From the NCBI GenBank assembly GCA_031308135.1, contig JAHLJT010009419.1, positions 186,931,829 through 186,995,828 of the forward strand: a stretch of 64,000 nucleotides of DNA, in the 5' to 3' direction. The stretch's first letter is position 1. Each line of letters starts with the position of its first letter. This document shows positions 34,060 through 46,359 of the stretch, one piece after another. A program made the translations under genes and the position numbers. Source of the stretch: Acheta domesticus. Its lineage: Eukaryota; Arthropoda; Insecta; Orthoptera; Gryllidae. The notes under the pieces are model-generated. The model searched no databases and was not told the DNA's origin. It saw nothing but the letters and a program-made list of their open reading frames with translations.

Positions 34060-34375
34060 GAGTAAGTATTGCCACACTCTCTTCAGTGGATCTGGTTGGG
34101 AGGTCCTAGGGTTCGAGTCCCGACGTTGGCGGATTTTCCACACTGGCTATTCAAGTAAGTCGAATTCAAACGCTGTCTGGGGGAGAATTCCAGCGGCAGG
34201 CTGCTGTGAACAGTAGATTTCGTGGTTCCTCGATCAAAGGCAAGCGGTTGCAGAAGCAGTAGCCTCTAAACGGACCACGAACCGCGCGCAATCATTCAAA
34301 ATTTCCTTCTCTTCCTTGCCCTATCCTTTCCCCTTTCCCCTCTCCCCCACACACATACATGCAGTAAGAGGAAAT
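34060..34375 (+). mobile_element. SINE family A with tRNA-like head
   Basis: B box GGTTCGAGTCCC (34111-34122), then GGCGGATTTTCCACACTGGC, GGAGAATTCCAGCGGC, TTCGTGGTTCCTCGATC and a CCTTCTCTTCCTTGCCC tract ending in ACACACATACATG. The copy at 15940-16490 (minus) has the same order. Confidence 0.7.
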
Positions 34376-34928
34376 AACTGCTTAGGGAAAAAAACAGAGT
34401 GTTGCAACCGTAAACACTACATAATGGATACAAAAAGCTTCCGTACAGAAACAAATATGGTATTAAAAGCCATGATTGAAATGCAGTCGGATTGTAATAT
34501 TATTGCCTCCTGCACATTGCATATTTTCCACTAATCATTTTCATTACTTCATCGCATCGTCATTTTATATATCCTAGTTGTCCTCAAATTAAAAGTGTTT
34601 GTACGCCAAAACGCTTCCAGGCAAAAACATTTCAAAAATTCCATAAGAGAAATTCAGTTCGAATTGTCTGTGATGGGTTTTCATTGAATACCTGTCACAT
34701 TCATGGAATCATTTTACTTTCCCGGCTACGGGAGTATTTGCATAGGAACTTTGCTTGTAAAGTCTGATAAAATAATGAAAGAGTCCTGCGCAGGGAAGTG
34801 TAGTAAAACAAGCACTTAGATTTATAGTGATATTCATATAATATTATTGTCTTGTTCCTTCAATCCTAATGGCTTATGGAATGGACTCGCTTCTATCCTG
34901 ACTTCCAGAACTTGAGCTCTAAGGTTAG

Positions 34929-35303
34929 AATAATAAAACCTATTCAATTTTATTTATGACAATCCTTTATTGTTCACATTTGCACACAGAACACAACGTT
35001 TCGTAACTTGTTTAGTTACATCATCAGCTCCTTAACAAAGGGAACTGTTGTCCCATTTTTAACGGTCAAGCACTTGAGGACACATAGTAAACTCAACAGC
35101 AACCTCTCCAGTGGACTCAAGAATATAAACTGTTATTTGTATGTTCTGTCATCAGAATATAAAACTGTCATTTGTTTAAACTGTCATGAAACTGTTTATT
35201 AAGGAGCCTGATGATGTAACTAAACAAGTTACGAAACGTGTTCTGTGTGCAAATGTGAACAATAAAGGATTGTCATAAATAAAATTGGATAAGTTTTATT
35301 ATT
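34929..35303. mobile_element. Inverted-repeat element with CTGATGA-stem-GAAACG motif
   Basis: Left arm 34929-35035 and right arm 35199-35303 are inverted copies of about 105 bp separated by 163 bp. The right arm has CTGATGA, one T, a possible 6-bp stem GTAACT/AGTTAC, then GAAACG (35208-35240). The left arm holds the same motif inverted. No coding sequence. A second element with the same plan is at 63370-63602. Confidence 0.8.
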
Positions 35304-35309
35304 AAGAAC

Positions 35310-36740
35310 CATATACTGACAATCAGGAACAATTTTTTAATTGGTCTACAAGTTTTCTAAGGTTAGAATCTGGTTGGGGCGGTGTCTTTTAGAAGGGCCG
35401 AAATCAATAGGCCCAAGTCACATTTGAGACATGTATAGAAATCATAAATAAAAGCTCGGAAAAATTCTGCGATAAGCCCGTTCTAATAAGATGCATATTT
35501 GTTAAGGTACGATATTTGTAATCTACTTACATACAATTTATTCTACGACGTTTAAACTGTAGGCAGAATGCAAATGTCAGGGAAATCAGAAGCTGAAAAT
35601 AGGCAATTCAATTTAGGAGTAAGCCTTGCATAATTCCAGGAGCTATGGAAAAACATGTTAGAGTGTGATTTGCTGTGAGAGTTAAAAGTGAGCAAAGCTC
35701 CATGCAATGCAAGTTTCAATATTTTAGTATTTACAATACCTGCTCCTTTGATGATAGTGATCGAACAATTTTGTTCATATACAAGTTTGCAACGGTATTA
35801 AAAATATAATCATGCGACAATTCCGTTCTAATCACTATCAAACCCTTTCTTTGACAGTTTTTAAGTAAAGAATGAAATAACAGAAATCGTTTTCTGTCTC
35901 TGGTAATGACTATAAGACTCAAATTAGTGGTCATACAGAATGACACAGACTTTCTCGAACTAGTTAGTTTTCTAAAGTATTTGGCCTGAGGCAGTTTTGG
36001 TTATACTCCATCCTCTTTCCTACTATCATCTACCGCCGCTCAAAGTACGGTTTTTCACATTTTCTCAATTTTTCGGTCCTTTAATGCTATAAATGATATA
36101 TGACTTTAAGAATGTTATAAAAGAGTAAAACCTCGTTTATATATACAAGCTCTATTAGAACAAACATACACTTACAAATAAATAACAAAATTTGCAGTTG
36201 CATTTGTACAAAAAGGTTTTGATTCAGGAAAACCTGCTTTTGAATCAAACCTGGTAAACAGACCCTCCAGTATGTAATAAATTACAATACAATCACTTAT
36301 GAGACTTAAAATAAAAAAGTGGAATACAAAGTAAGCATAAAAGCAGAATACAATTAAAGCAGAATACAATTAAAGCAGAATACAGTAAATGCTGAATACA
36401 GTAAAAGTAGAATACGAAGCATGTACATTACATTTGAATTATAATAAAGGAAAGCAAATTCAGAACATATGTGAATAAAAAAATAAATATACAAAGATTA
36501 TCGCAGTAAAAACAGTAGGAAGACAATAATAGCGCATAAGTAATAGTAGAGAACCATGATTTATCGTAGATAAATCACACCTAAAATTCTATTTAAGTGC
36601 CAAACTAAAGGTTTTACATAGTTATGAGCAAAATACTGGAGTAAAGTATATCGTACAAAATATTTATCAGGAATATCTAATTAACACTGTAGCAACAGTA
36701 GTTCATAACTATTTTCCAGACAGGGATTTTAAAATCATAA
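35310..36740. other. AT-rich, no gene; short 17-bp tandem repeat
   Basis: No coding region recognised. At about 36338-36420, four to five diverged copies of AGCAGAATACAATTAAA lie in tandem. Confidence 0.6.
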
Positions 36741-36749
36741 AGGATAGAA

Positions 36750-37278
36750 ATAATTGGTTGTCTGCCATTGCCAAGCATCCATCCAGTAATCGGTTAAACA
36801 AGTGCGGAGCCAAATAAGAAAAGGAAGAAGTAAATAATGATTTAGAATAGCGCGTAAATAATAACTTGCATGATGATCTGGTGCAGAGTGACCTCCTGGC
36901 GTATCAGTCTCCCAGAAAGTTACTTGGTCACGAAGATAAGGTAGGTTGCCAGTTTTAAGAACTTTGATAACAAGTTAAAATACATGTAGCCAGATTCTCT
37001 GCCTCAATGACAGCCAACCTGAATTCTGCATTGCCAGAGATATATGGTCGTATTTTCTGAGGTAATAACAGAATCTCAGACACATATTTTGTACACCCTG
37101 ATTGGGCCATCTCAAGGGTTTTCAGTCCTGGGCCATAGGCAGTATCCGCAAAGTTAAACAGGGATAGAATCAAGTAATCGGTCAAATACAACTTTATCTT
37201 ACTTGGTAAAGACTTTCTAAGCGAGTACAAACTTCTCAATCGAGAATATGCAGTGGAACATACTTTAGATATTCGAGA
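36750..37278 (-). pseudogene. LINE reverse transcriptase, C-terminal part
   Basis: Minus-strand reading: RLRSLYSLRKSLPSKIKLYL, then TDYLILSLFNFADTAYGP, as in the thumb/C-terminal part of jockey/CR1-type reverse transcriptases. It continues through a degenerate YLRDQVTFW... region to about 36750. The uninterrupted part is 36955-37239 (94 codons). It joins logically to the fragment at 37946-38200; the two are separated by the TIR element at 37279-37945. Frame changes and loss of the catalytic core show it is dead. Confidence 0.75.
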
Positions 37279-37945
37279 GTTGGGGCAGCAGTTATGGCAA
37301 CTTTTTTTCTAAAAGAAATGTTATCGGATCGCAATATTTCATTTATATCTTCAAATAAATGCTGCAGTAGGGTGTGTTTACATCAACAGATAGCTCTTCA
37401 GGTGTCTCTATTAGCACAGAGAGCAACTTCAAATCAGTTGTCCATCTACCGTCGTGCGAGGTGAATGTAACACGTTTCCAGCAGCGCTCTTACACCGAGA
37501 GCCGTTCACCATGAAAGGAATGCCCGAGAATGTCGGAGGGAATTGGTGGAAGCTCATGGAATAATGTCCTTCCATACCGGACAGCCGCGAGATGCGCGAG
37601 TGTGTTTCTGCAAAGATGCGCAGCAACCAGAGATCAACTACGCACGTTACGACCTGTTAGTGTGCGGATATATGTGATGTGCGGTAATCGAGCATCTACC
37701 TAATCAGAACGGGTATGTAATGCTTTCCGAATTTGTGAAGTCGCATTCTCTAAAATGCCTTAGAACATGAAACGAGTACGGTCATTTCAAATACCTTAAT
37801 AAATATGATAAATTCAACTTTTGTTTGTTGATAAATGTACAAGCACTTATTTTATACCTAGTCCTTTTCATGTGTAAATTTGAAATTTTCCACCCCTACT
37901 CACATTCTCTCAAAAGACATAGTTGCCATTACTTCTTGCCCCAAC
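37279..37945. mobile_element. DNA transposon-like element with ~24-bp TIRs inserted in a LINE
   Basis: The left end reads GTTGGGGCAGCAGTTATGGC then AACT; the right end, reverse-complemented, reads GTTGGGGCAAGAAGTAATGG then CAACT, and similarity continues weakly for about 25 bp further. The 667-bp insert sits between two parts of a reverse transcriptase that read on into each other. No transposase was recognised. A target duplication is unclear: both flanks share only TTCG, within ATTCGAGA and CTTCGTAC. Superfamily unknown. Confidence 0.75.
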
Positions 37946-38205
37946 CTTCGTACAAGTATGTCGATCAAACTTCCAGGATGAGTCAAGAATTAAACCCAAA
38001 TTACGTGCGGCATCAACAGTTAGTACACGTGTACCATCAATATCAATTGATATACCTCTGGTCACCAAACGCTTCAGTTCACAATGATAACAGCAGTTTT
38101 AGACGGATTCAAAACAAGACTTTAAATTTGACCACTGATAGATTTTCTTGATGCCCATCTTGAGGATAGCACCACTCAGAACAAGATCATTAAGAAAGGT
38201 AAGTG
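37946..38205 (-). pseudogene. LINE reverse transcriptase, palm/thumb part
   Basis: Minus-strand reading: FLNDLVLSGAILKMGIKKIYQW, split by me as FLNDLVL and IKKIYQW, then after a stop and frame change ISIDIDGTRVLTVDAARNLG and LILDSSWKFDRHT, the typical post-catalytic motif order of CR1/jockey reverse transcriptases. It is the upstream half of the fragment at 36750-37278. The catalytic YADD box is not found. Confidence 0.72.
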
Positions 38206-38209
38206 CCAT

Positions 38210-40190
38210 TGAAGCACTATTGCAATATTCCTTGAAAAATTTGGAACTGTTTTTGGAGAAAATGTTTAAATCCTTCTCTAAATGCGAATTTTGAAGCTTT
38301 TTTCACGTAAAACCTTTTAGTTTTGGAGAAACTTCATTGGTAATCATTTCAAGCACTTCTACTCACAAATGCAATACTGTGCACAAATTGCTGGAAATAC
38401 AAATATTAATGTCGTGAGAGATATTTAAAAAGAATTACATTTGTGTAATCATTGATAAACCAAAAGAATACATCAAAGTAGCATTCATATCATGTGTTCA
38501 GTATCTATTTAGCACTATCCGTTCAAAAAAACTTAAAGAAAAAATGGCTGATAGCGATGGGCAACCAATCAGATCCTAAATTGGAAAAAGAGGTCGGGTT
38601 GAATATGTAGCAATTGACAAGTTTCAGAACTCGAGCATTGTTTTGAAATACACATGGCATTCGCAGTTTTTACTTCAGTTGACCTTGTATTTAAATCGCA
38701 AGCGTAATGTATTTCAAATTATGTGCATCATTAAGCGCTTAATAAATGTAATTTTGTAACCACAAATGAAGATACACACCAACTTTTCGGTCTGTATGGT
38801 TAGTTAAAATATAATGCAGTAATTCTCTGGGTGCACAATAAATCATTAATGTTAACTTAAATGCACAGCTCAAAAACTTATAATTATTGCAAATTGAACA
38901 TACAGATAAACATATGTAACATGCCTAAATTAGCATTTGTCATGGCAATCAGCGACGGAAATCCAGCAACACATAATGTTACGTATGTTAGAATAATTAT
39001 CATACAAAGTGAAAATTGTTGCAAATTAATAAATTAATACATTTTAAATTCTTAATTGAATAGTATTAAGTTAGTTTAATTGAATAGTTGCAAACCATAA
39101 TAGAACGGTATTGTTGTGCATCATAAATTTTCAAATGCTGTTTTTCATTGTTAAGAAAAATGATTTCGAAACAATTTTCCAAAATAGAAATAATCAGTCC
39201 ATCGTATGAGCGGTGATTTTTAATCCCACAAGAACTGAAGAAACCTGAGTCAGAATTTTTATTATAAATTAGCAGCTTGTCGTTAGGCAAATATTGTATT
39301 GACGACCGAGAAATATTTTTTTTAAATTTATTATCCAATAAGATCAGCAGCTGGTTGCTGCTTTACATTATTTAGTTGATATGTTTACATATTACACACT
39401 TTTACAAAGAACTTAACTAATTACATAACAAGGGATACAACATGGATTACAAGTTAATACACTTTAATAGATTACAATTAATTTACAATACTGAAGAGGT
39501 ATAAATGCTTCTCACAATGGGAAGTGAAACACTAGTTCTTACAATTACTTATATTAACTGAGAAATAAATGACGCGTAAGTTTGATAAACGGAAAGCAAT
39601 AATCAGTTAGGATGGAATAAAATAAAATAATAGAGGAAATGGAGGTGATATCATAAGTTGAGTTTCGGAGTATTGACCAACTCATTCAAATCCATAGAAA
39701 AAGGGGTAAATTTGATCATACTTTTCATTCAAATGAAACATATTTTATTTTAGAAAAAGAGAAAGTGCTTTAATGACTTACAGTAAGACATCCTAGGTAA
39801 TTCTTAATAATTAGTGAGCAAAAATATAGTTCAGACTAACACATCAGATTTTGTATTTCACTCAATTGTACCTGTAGTAATCCCAGGGATTATTGAGCAA
39901 AAAATGGGTTATGTTCAAGAAATCTTTCCTGATGTAGAGTTTGATTACATATATTTTGTTCTTTTATGCATATTGCATGTTGTATTTGTTAAAAAATCGT
40001 CTGTCAGTATTAGCTCAACCGCTCCTTCCGGGACGAAGGCCTACCAGCGGCGTCCTGGCCTTAGTAGCGCATAGACATTGGCCTTGGTAGCGCATAGACA
40101 TCCCTTCGCCATATTCTGGTCTTCTCATTCTGAGAAGTGAGATTTCTCATCGTCTCACAGTAACAGATACATTGCAAGGTAAGTGCACAC
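38210..40190. other. AT-rich, no gene recognised
   Basis: Two short direct repeats of about 20 bp containing GTAGCGCATAGACAT lie at 40058-40103. No coding region seen. Confidence 0.55.
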
Positions 40191-40197
40191 TACAATC

Positions 40198-40275
40198 TGC
40201 CCCGAGTGGGAATCGAACCCGGGACTTCGTCATGGAAATCAAGCACGTTGACCAGTGAGTTACCTGCGGGACTGT
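40198..40275 (-). mobile_element. tRNA-like sequence, probably a SINE head
   Basis: On the minus strand GGTAACTCACTGGTC (A box) and GGGTTCGATTCCC (B box, 40208-40220) have tRNA-like spacing, and total length is near that of a tRNA. The ends do not form a clean acceptor stem, so a SINE head or tRNA pseudogene is more likely than a working tRNA. Confidence 0.55.
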
Positions 40276-40339
40276 TAAAAATCGTAGCTCATGTTATATT
40301 TTCTCGAGGTTGATGTAAAGAATCTTACGTGTTGGTCCT

Positions 40340-40540
40340 ACTCAGTCGAGCATCCTAAGGCGAGGAGAGCTCATGGAATTTCATCCTCCCTCAACTACAG
40401 GGAAGAAGTACAAGGATACGCTTGAGCTAGTTCAGAACAGAGTTCTGCGGCTCATCACTCGCCCTCATTTCGAAAACGGCCGAAAGTACTGAGGAAGGAA
40501 CTCCATATCTAATTCTTTACTCAAGTCTTTCAAACCAGCG
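40340..40540 (+). pseudogene. LINE reverse transcriptase C-terminal fragment
   Basis: From about 40403 the plus strand encodes KKYKDTLELVQNRVLRLITR, the ELVQNRVLRLI-type motif near the C-terminus of jockey/CR1 reverse transcriptases. Frame changes surround it. It is a short relic just left of the solo LTR. Confidence 0.65.
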
Positions 40541-40583
40541 AAGCGCCATCGACGCTTAAACAACTAGCTCGATATGTCCTTAC

Positions 40584-40971
40584 TGTAGTATACGGCCGGC
40601 AATTCAAAGTTGCCGCGCTAACATCACGGCAAAGAGCGCCGGCAGCATGCAGCGCAAAGCACAGAGCGTCGGCATCAGGAGCGCCGAGCTTCGCCGAGCA
40701 CGCCAAAAGTGCGCTCAGAAACAGGAATGACTACTACTTGGACTTCGCGCACCATTGAGGAGCCGCGGGAAGCCTTACGCGGGAGCTGACCAAGATATAA
40801 GGGCGCCGGCGGAAGATCTAGCAGAGTAGAGCGCGCTGCGTAGAGTCAGCCAGATGGCAGAATGTTTCCTTAGAGAGTCTAGTGGCAATTGTACATGGCG
40901 GCCGAGTGGGCCAAGATTGTTCGAGTAATAAATCTTCTTTTAAGGAAAGTATGTGTTTCTGAGATACAACA
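40584..40971 (+). mobile_element. Solo LTR of an LTR retrotransposon
   Basis: It begins TGTAGTATAC and ends GATACAACA, imperfect inverted ends of TG...CA type, and is flanked by identical 5-bp CTTAC (40579-40583 and 40972-40976). Inside are a TATA box GATATAAG (40794-40801) and AATAAA (40927-40932), in promoter-then-polyadenylation order on the plus strand. There is no internal region or second LTR, so this is the product of LTR-LTR recombination. The superfamily (gypsy, BEL or copia) is not decided. Confidence 0.85.
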
Positions 40972-40979
40972 CTTACTAT

Positions 40980-43900
40980 AGGACATACAAGAAGACAAGC
41001 TTTCCCCTAGGATATACTGAGAGTATAGCGGAATGCACACAAAAAAAATTTCAAAGTCACATATGTGACTAAACACAAACGTCTAATAGTCAAATGACTA
41101 AGTTCCTTGGCGAAACTGCACCACCGACCCACAGCAGTAAAAGGCAAATGTGTGCGAACTGCAAACACAAACACACACCGACATTCGGCTACACCGAAAA
41201 GAAAAACAAAGCCATTTAAATAAAAAATATAGCTTTTACTAATTTTCCATGCTAATAAAAATCATTTAACATATCAGTTGTTTACTTTAAAAATATTGAT
41301 TGTAAGTCAACTAGGAAAAATGCAATCTGCATAAATGAAAAATTATCTTTAAGAAAATATCAAGCGGTCTGGACACTAGTTGTAGCTCCCCCCCCCTCGG
41401 ACAAAAATCCTGGTTGTGCCTCTAGTCCTACTCATTTGGTTTCTTATCATCAGAGCCCGGAAGTTCAGTCAATTATTTTGTCTAATTTAGGCGTGCGAAA
41501 AGCCATTTATTCTGGCAGCAAAAAAGGGGTGCAAAAAGTTCCAAAGAAAAATCACATTTAAAAGGATTTATTATAAAACAATAACTGTTAGAAATAACTA
41601 TTGCTGTATAATGACACACGAATGACTTTTATAATGAGAACATGTTATTTTCGTAATACATACAAAACATAAGTTAGAACAAAAGACATACATTTTAAGA
41701 CAATCCCAAGGCGACGCAAAGCCATCTGAAATTGCAATTAGAATAGAAATTGAACATACTGACAATAACTAAAATCATTCACATATTTTCTAACTTTAAA
41801 ATTCATACAATTATCACCTATGTGTAAAGAAACGATCTTCTGTTTTACGTGCAACACCATCTCTTTGAAATGCTACTGAAGACTACTTTTGAATCTTGAA
41901 AGCGTAATTATATTTTTCGTTCTTCGCACGGACTTATTTCAAGATGTATTTAAAGAACAGATTTTATCAACGATAAAACCTTTATCTTCATATTGTAGTT
42001 GTAGGAAGACGCCGAAAAAGATGAACTTGTAATTTTCGACAAATCAGGAACTTTGACGAAAATGAGACCTGCCCCATTCCCTGATGCGTTCTTGACGCTA
42101 TGCGACGACAAAGTTTAATCAAAACATTTGATGCTACAATTGAGAAATTTTTGAAAATGTTGTTGAGGCTTCATGTAAAGTTCCCTCAAAACTAAAATAT
42201 TAGTTTGAAATTACCAAAACCTCCACTTTATTCAGGACGATCGGGGAATATCAATTTTGTAAAAAAAATCGACTGAACGGTTTATGCGCCAGACGGACAG
42301 ACCTTTTGTCGTCAATCGATTTTCCGGTATTACGGGTCCGCAAAAACATTGATTCTGACTATCCAACATGTTAGACTAAGCCATAGGCATAAAAACCAGA
42401 TTTATCCACTTTTTCATAACCTGGGCGCATCAATAAGATTTTTTGAGCCGCAAATCTGCCGTCTTTTGACACAAGATTACAATACTTTATCCTCTTACGA
42501 AGTAAGTGCGAGAAAGTAAAAATTTATTTTGCCAAACTTCCGGATTCTGCTTCAACTCTGTCTGTTCTTACTACTGTACACACGATTCGCAAGGGCGAGG
42601 CAGTTCCGTTACAGTATATGATTAGTTGAAAATCACCGCATTGCAGTTAAAAACAATAAGTATCAACTTGAATTATTTCCAAAAATCCATCCTCCAATAC
42701 CGTGTGCCGTCGTCGCTATATTATCATTGTCTTTTGACTTGGAATCCCTGTTCTTTGTCTGCGTCTCTCAGCGCAAGCACTAGCAGTGTGCTCCATGTAC
42801 CGCAGGCTCCCCCTGCATCCCATCCCATTTGCAGGCACAAAGCAAGCGGCGGGCGGTGGCGTCCCGCACGGAGGGAGGTAATCTCCTAAATGGATATCCT
42901 CCATAAATCCCATCATTTAATGGCCGCGATCCGCAAGCAATCAGACGATTTCCAAATTTGGTGAAGTAAAATATTCGATTACTTCTTGTAACAGGCAGTT
43001 TGAATCACGTTGGGAAAGAAACGTGCCTCTGTTTTTGAGGCAGCTTCGAATTCAGTCGATAGAAATGGGATTCTACATTCGTTCGCCATGTCAAAAGAAA
43101 TCCGATTGGCAGAAAAAATCTCTTCCGAATATAAGCTTTGCTATGTTCCGTTTAGATTGATTATTGTTGCAAATTCTAACTACCGGCAGTCTGATGCCCA
43201 TTAGAAAATGAATAATCTCACGCATATATTGTGGTTTTTTCAAAACATGTCGGTATAATTTGACACGTAACAGCTTGTCACGTGCCTTGATGTTGATTAA
43301 TAATTCAAAGTTGACAATTTTGAATGATTATACATTAAAGTAAAGCTTCACAATATTAGACATATTGCGAGAGAAAATGAATGTACCTCGTTTTTCTTGC
43401 TCTTTTAAAAGGCATGAATCAACTTATAATGATATAAATTTAATTGCAGACACTTATTATTTATTCAGAGCATACAAATGTTTATCTGCAACTTTATATT
43501 GTACTTAGTTTGTATAGAATTTGCCAGACATATACAAAACAAACACAGGGTTCATATTACTCGTTCATTCATGTTATGCACTCTACGTATTGTTTAAATT
43601 TGATTAGTCATATTTGTCCAGAACGTACTCAGTTTAGTTTATTTTCTTCTGTTAATATCATCTTCTGCACACACTATCACACGTTATTCACACATTCAAC
43701 AAGCATTCTTTATATCCCAGAGTGTTCCCAAAAAAGTCCGGTTATTTGCGTGCGTATTTGGAACTGTAATTACCTGCTTTCTGATTTCAGAAATACTTCT
43801 CGATTTTCGTTGGACAAAGTAAACACTGTGTGGGTAAAGAGATGTTAGGACTATCCTCATAAATTTGCTTATTTTTTTTTCTTGTAGCTCTTTTCTGCGA

Positions 43901-45700
43901 AGGGTTGACGGTTCTTTGCTGCGCCTACTCTTTTGGGATGCTACTGGTCTTGATAGGGGTTGCATCCCCCCAAGCCGTAGGCCGAGCCAGATGTACGTAG
44001 CGTTGAGGGTCTGCTTCTTCAGAAGTTTATTCATCACGATCATTTTGGCTTTTACTTTCTGGATTACCTCACGTGGAAATTATTCTGATGTCAGGATGCG
44101 ATCCAACCGTGCATCTAGATTGTTTCCTGTTTATCAGATTAGACGCCCATCAGCAGCTGAGGTTCTAGAAGCTATAGTACTCAGGTGCATGATATTGCTG
44201 GTTCTTTATAAAATAAATTGTTTTATCGCAATGTTGATAAAATTAATACAAATTACATTAATTATCGGATGTAAGTTTGGAAATTACTTCATGAAATTGA
44301 CACCTAAGAATACGATAACCTTTTTTTAATACATTGACTTTCAAACTCACGTGCTTGAATTAATGAACTGCAAAAATATATAAGGGGGGATGACTAAACA
44401 AGGAACACCAACAAATCGTATCCAGTCGATGCATTTGATTCTATTTTTATTGTAGCTTTGGATCAAATACATATAACTGCAAGAAAATTATCATGCAACG
44501 ATGCAATGCATATCACTCAATTTGTATGGTGCATTTCTGAATTCATTTTGCACTCTTAGTGGATACACGTTACGACAACAAGATTTTCTCTTCGGAAAAA
44601 TGTAAATCTCAAGTATTGCGCTGTGCACTTTTTCGCCCATGAAGCCTCATGAATCAAGCCATTAATCACTGGTTAAGGATTCGAACCGTACTCTTGCAAC
44701 TCGTGAACCCCCACCTAATGTCGCAAGTTTAAAAGTCTGGAAAAACACACTGCATCTACAATTCAAAATAGACTCGCAATGAGTTACTTTCCAAATTTCG
44801 TAACAATTTACAAAGTAATCAACACAATCTCTGTTATCATCATTATTATTTAATTACTGTGGTCATTTGGAACTTCCTGTCACTTCCTGTCTGTTTTAAA
44901 AAAATAATAAGCATGCAGTATTTAGTAAATAATAAGCCAATCATATGTTCTACAACGTAAACGTAGGAAGATGAAATAAAATGGCGAAATGGTTCTTCAT
45001 GCCAGAGTATAAGTAGATCAGTTAAGCGTATAACAAGCAGATTCTCTCAGTTCAATTTTCTTAAGAGTTCGGACCTGACATTAGAGCACATGAACACAAT
45101 TGAACGAAGTATACTTTTTACTTAATTACGTCAAAAATATTAACTACACGAGGTACATTAAGGAGTGACGTGTACATAAACTTACAACGGGCAATTTCCT
45201 AAGTCTTCTCCACTCTCTGTTTCTCATTACTACGATTTACTTCCATGCAAGAAGCAGAAGCCATCATTTTCTATTATTTTTGTGAACTTTTGTGTTTTAT
45301 GAAATATATCACAAATGGAAGTTGTGTACCCTCTCTTAAATAATTTCCCCATTCTTGCAAGGAATGTGGCAACCTAACTATTTGTAACTTGACAATTGAC
45401 ACAATTCTGCAGAAAACTGGAGTTTTCCTCATGCAAATGGTTTTTTTAAATTTATATATTTGATGATGTTAAATGTTGACATCAAAATATTCCCCTTTCT
45501 TCTTCCATTTGATATTAACTACACGAGTTCTTCTTCCATCTGATGAATATATATCGGATAACACGATTTTTTATAGCAAGAACAGCGATTATTTCAGTCC
45601 CTTGGAATTCGCATGAAAGAGAGTTTACTGCATTAAACTTTCCCATTTCTTCCTCTAAATTACACAAGCTCAGGTGCGAAATCAAAGCATCTGCCAGACG
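40980..45700. other. Long AT-rich gene desert
   Basis: No recognisable coding, RNA or repeat element. Short frames such as 43444-43848 and 43865-44329 have no domain I recognise. A moderately GC-rich patch lies at 42740-42880. Confidence 0.5.
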
Positions 45701-45719
45701 GGACCAGGGCTACGTCTAC

Positions 45720-45954
45720 AATGTTGCCCTTTGACGTCCGCCGCCCGCTCGTTTGTGCTAACTCGTTCGCCCGCCCTCTCAGACGCCGCCGAACGTCGCC
45801 CACTCAGCGCGACGCCGCCCTCCCCCGGGCTCCCTCCCACCCCCGCCCACCTCCCCTTCCCTTCCGCCGCCACCGCCGCCGGTTAACCGCGCTCCTGCGG
45901 CTGGGCAGCGCCGTAACCTATTATGGACTCATTACCACTCGTCGCCTCGGCGGA

Positions 45955-45985
<31 letters not shown>

Positions 45986-46340
45986 GCGCTGGCGGCGATC
46001 GTAACCGGCGCCCAGCAAACGTCACGTGCGCCTGACTGGCGGGGAGCGAGGGGGCGGCGTCACAACAGTATCCCAGCGCCGCCCCCGCGCTTCGCTCGCC
46101 GCCGTCGCCGCCGCCGCCGCCTCCGGCGTTACAGCCGCCGCCGCCGGCGGAAGTGCGCGAAGCGGGGGCGGGGGCGGGGCCGGGGGTGGACGAATCACTC
46201 CCGCGGCGCCTCTCGAGCTGGATTTATTGGGGGCGCGACATTTAGAAATTCCCCTCGTGACGATTTCCGACAAGCGACCGCGAGCGACGCTACCTGCGCT
46301 GCGGCGGCTCGTCTGGTGGCCATAGAGGTGGAGGCGTTCT
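45720..46340. other. CpG island
   Basis: CpG-dense sequence with (GCG)n-like runs near 45955-45985. It stops sharply at the minisatellite on its right. Candidate promoter region without visible exon. Confidence 0.45.
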
Positions 46341-46359
46341 TGGTGGAGCGCGAACTGTC

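Noticed and set aside
34929..35303. Complete hammerhead ribozyme call
   Set aside because: Only CTGATGA, a stem II and GAAACG are visible. An extra T follows CTGATGA and no proper stem III or cleavage site is seen, so it is reported only as a core-like motif.
43720..44330. Possible transposon end (CCCAGAGTGTTCCCAAAAAA) and open frames
   Set aside because: No matching inverted end, target duplication or transposase motif found.
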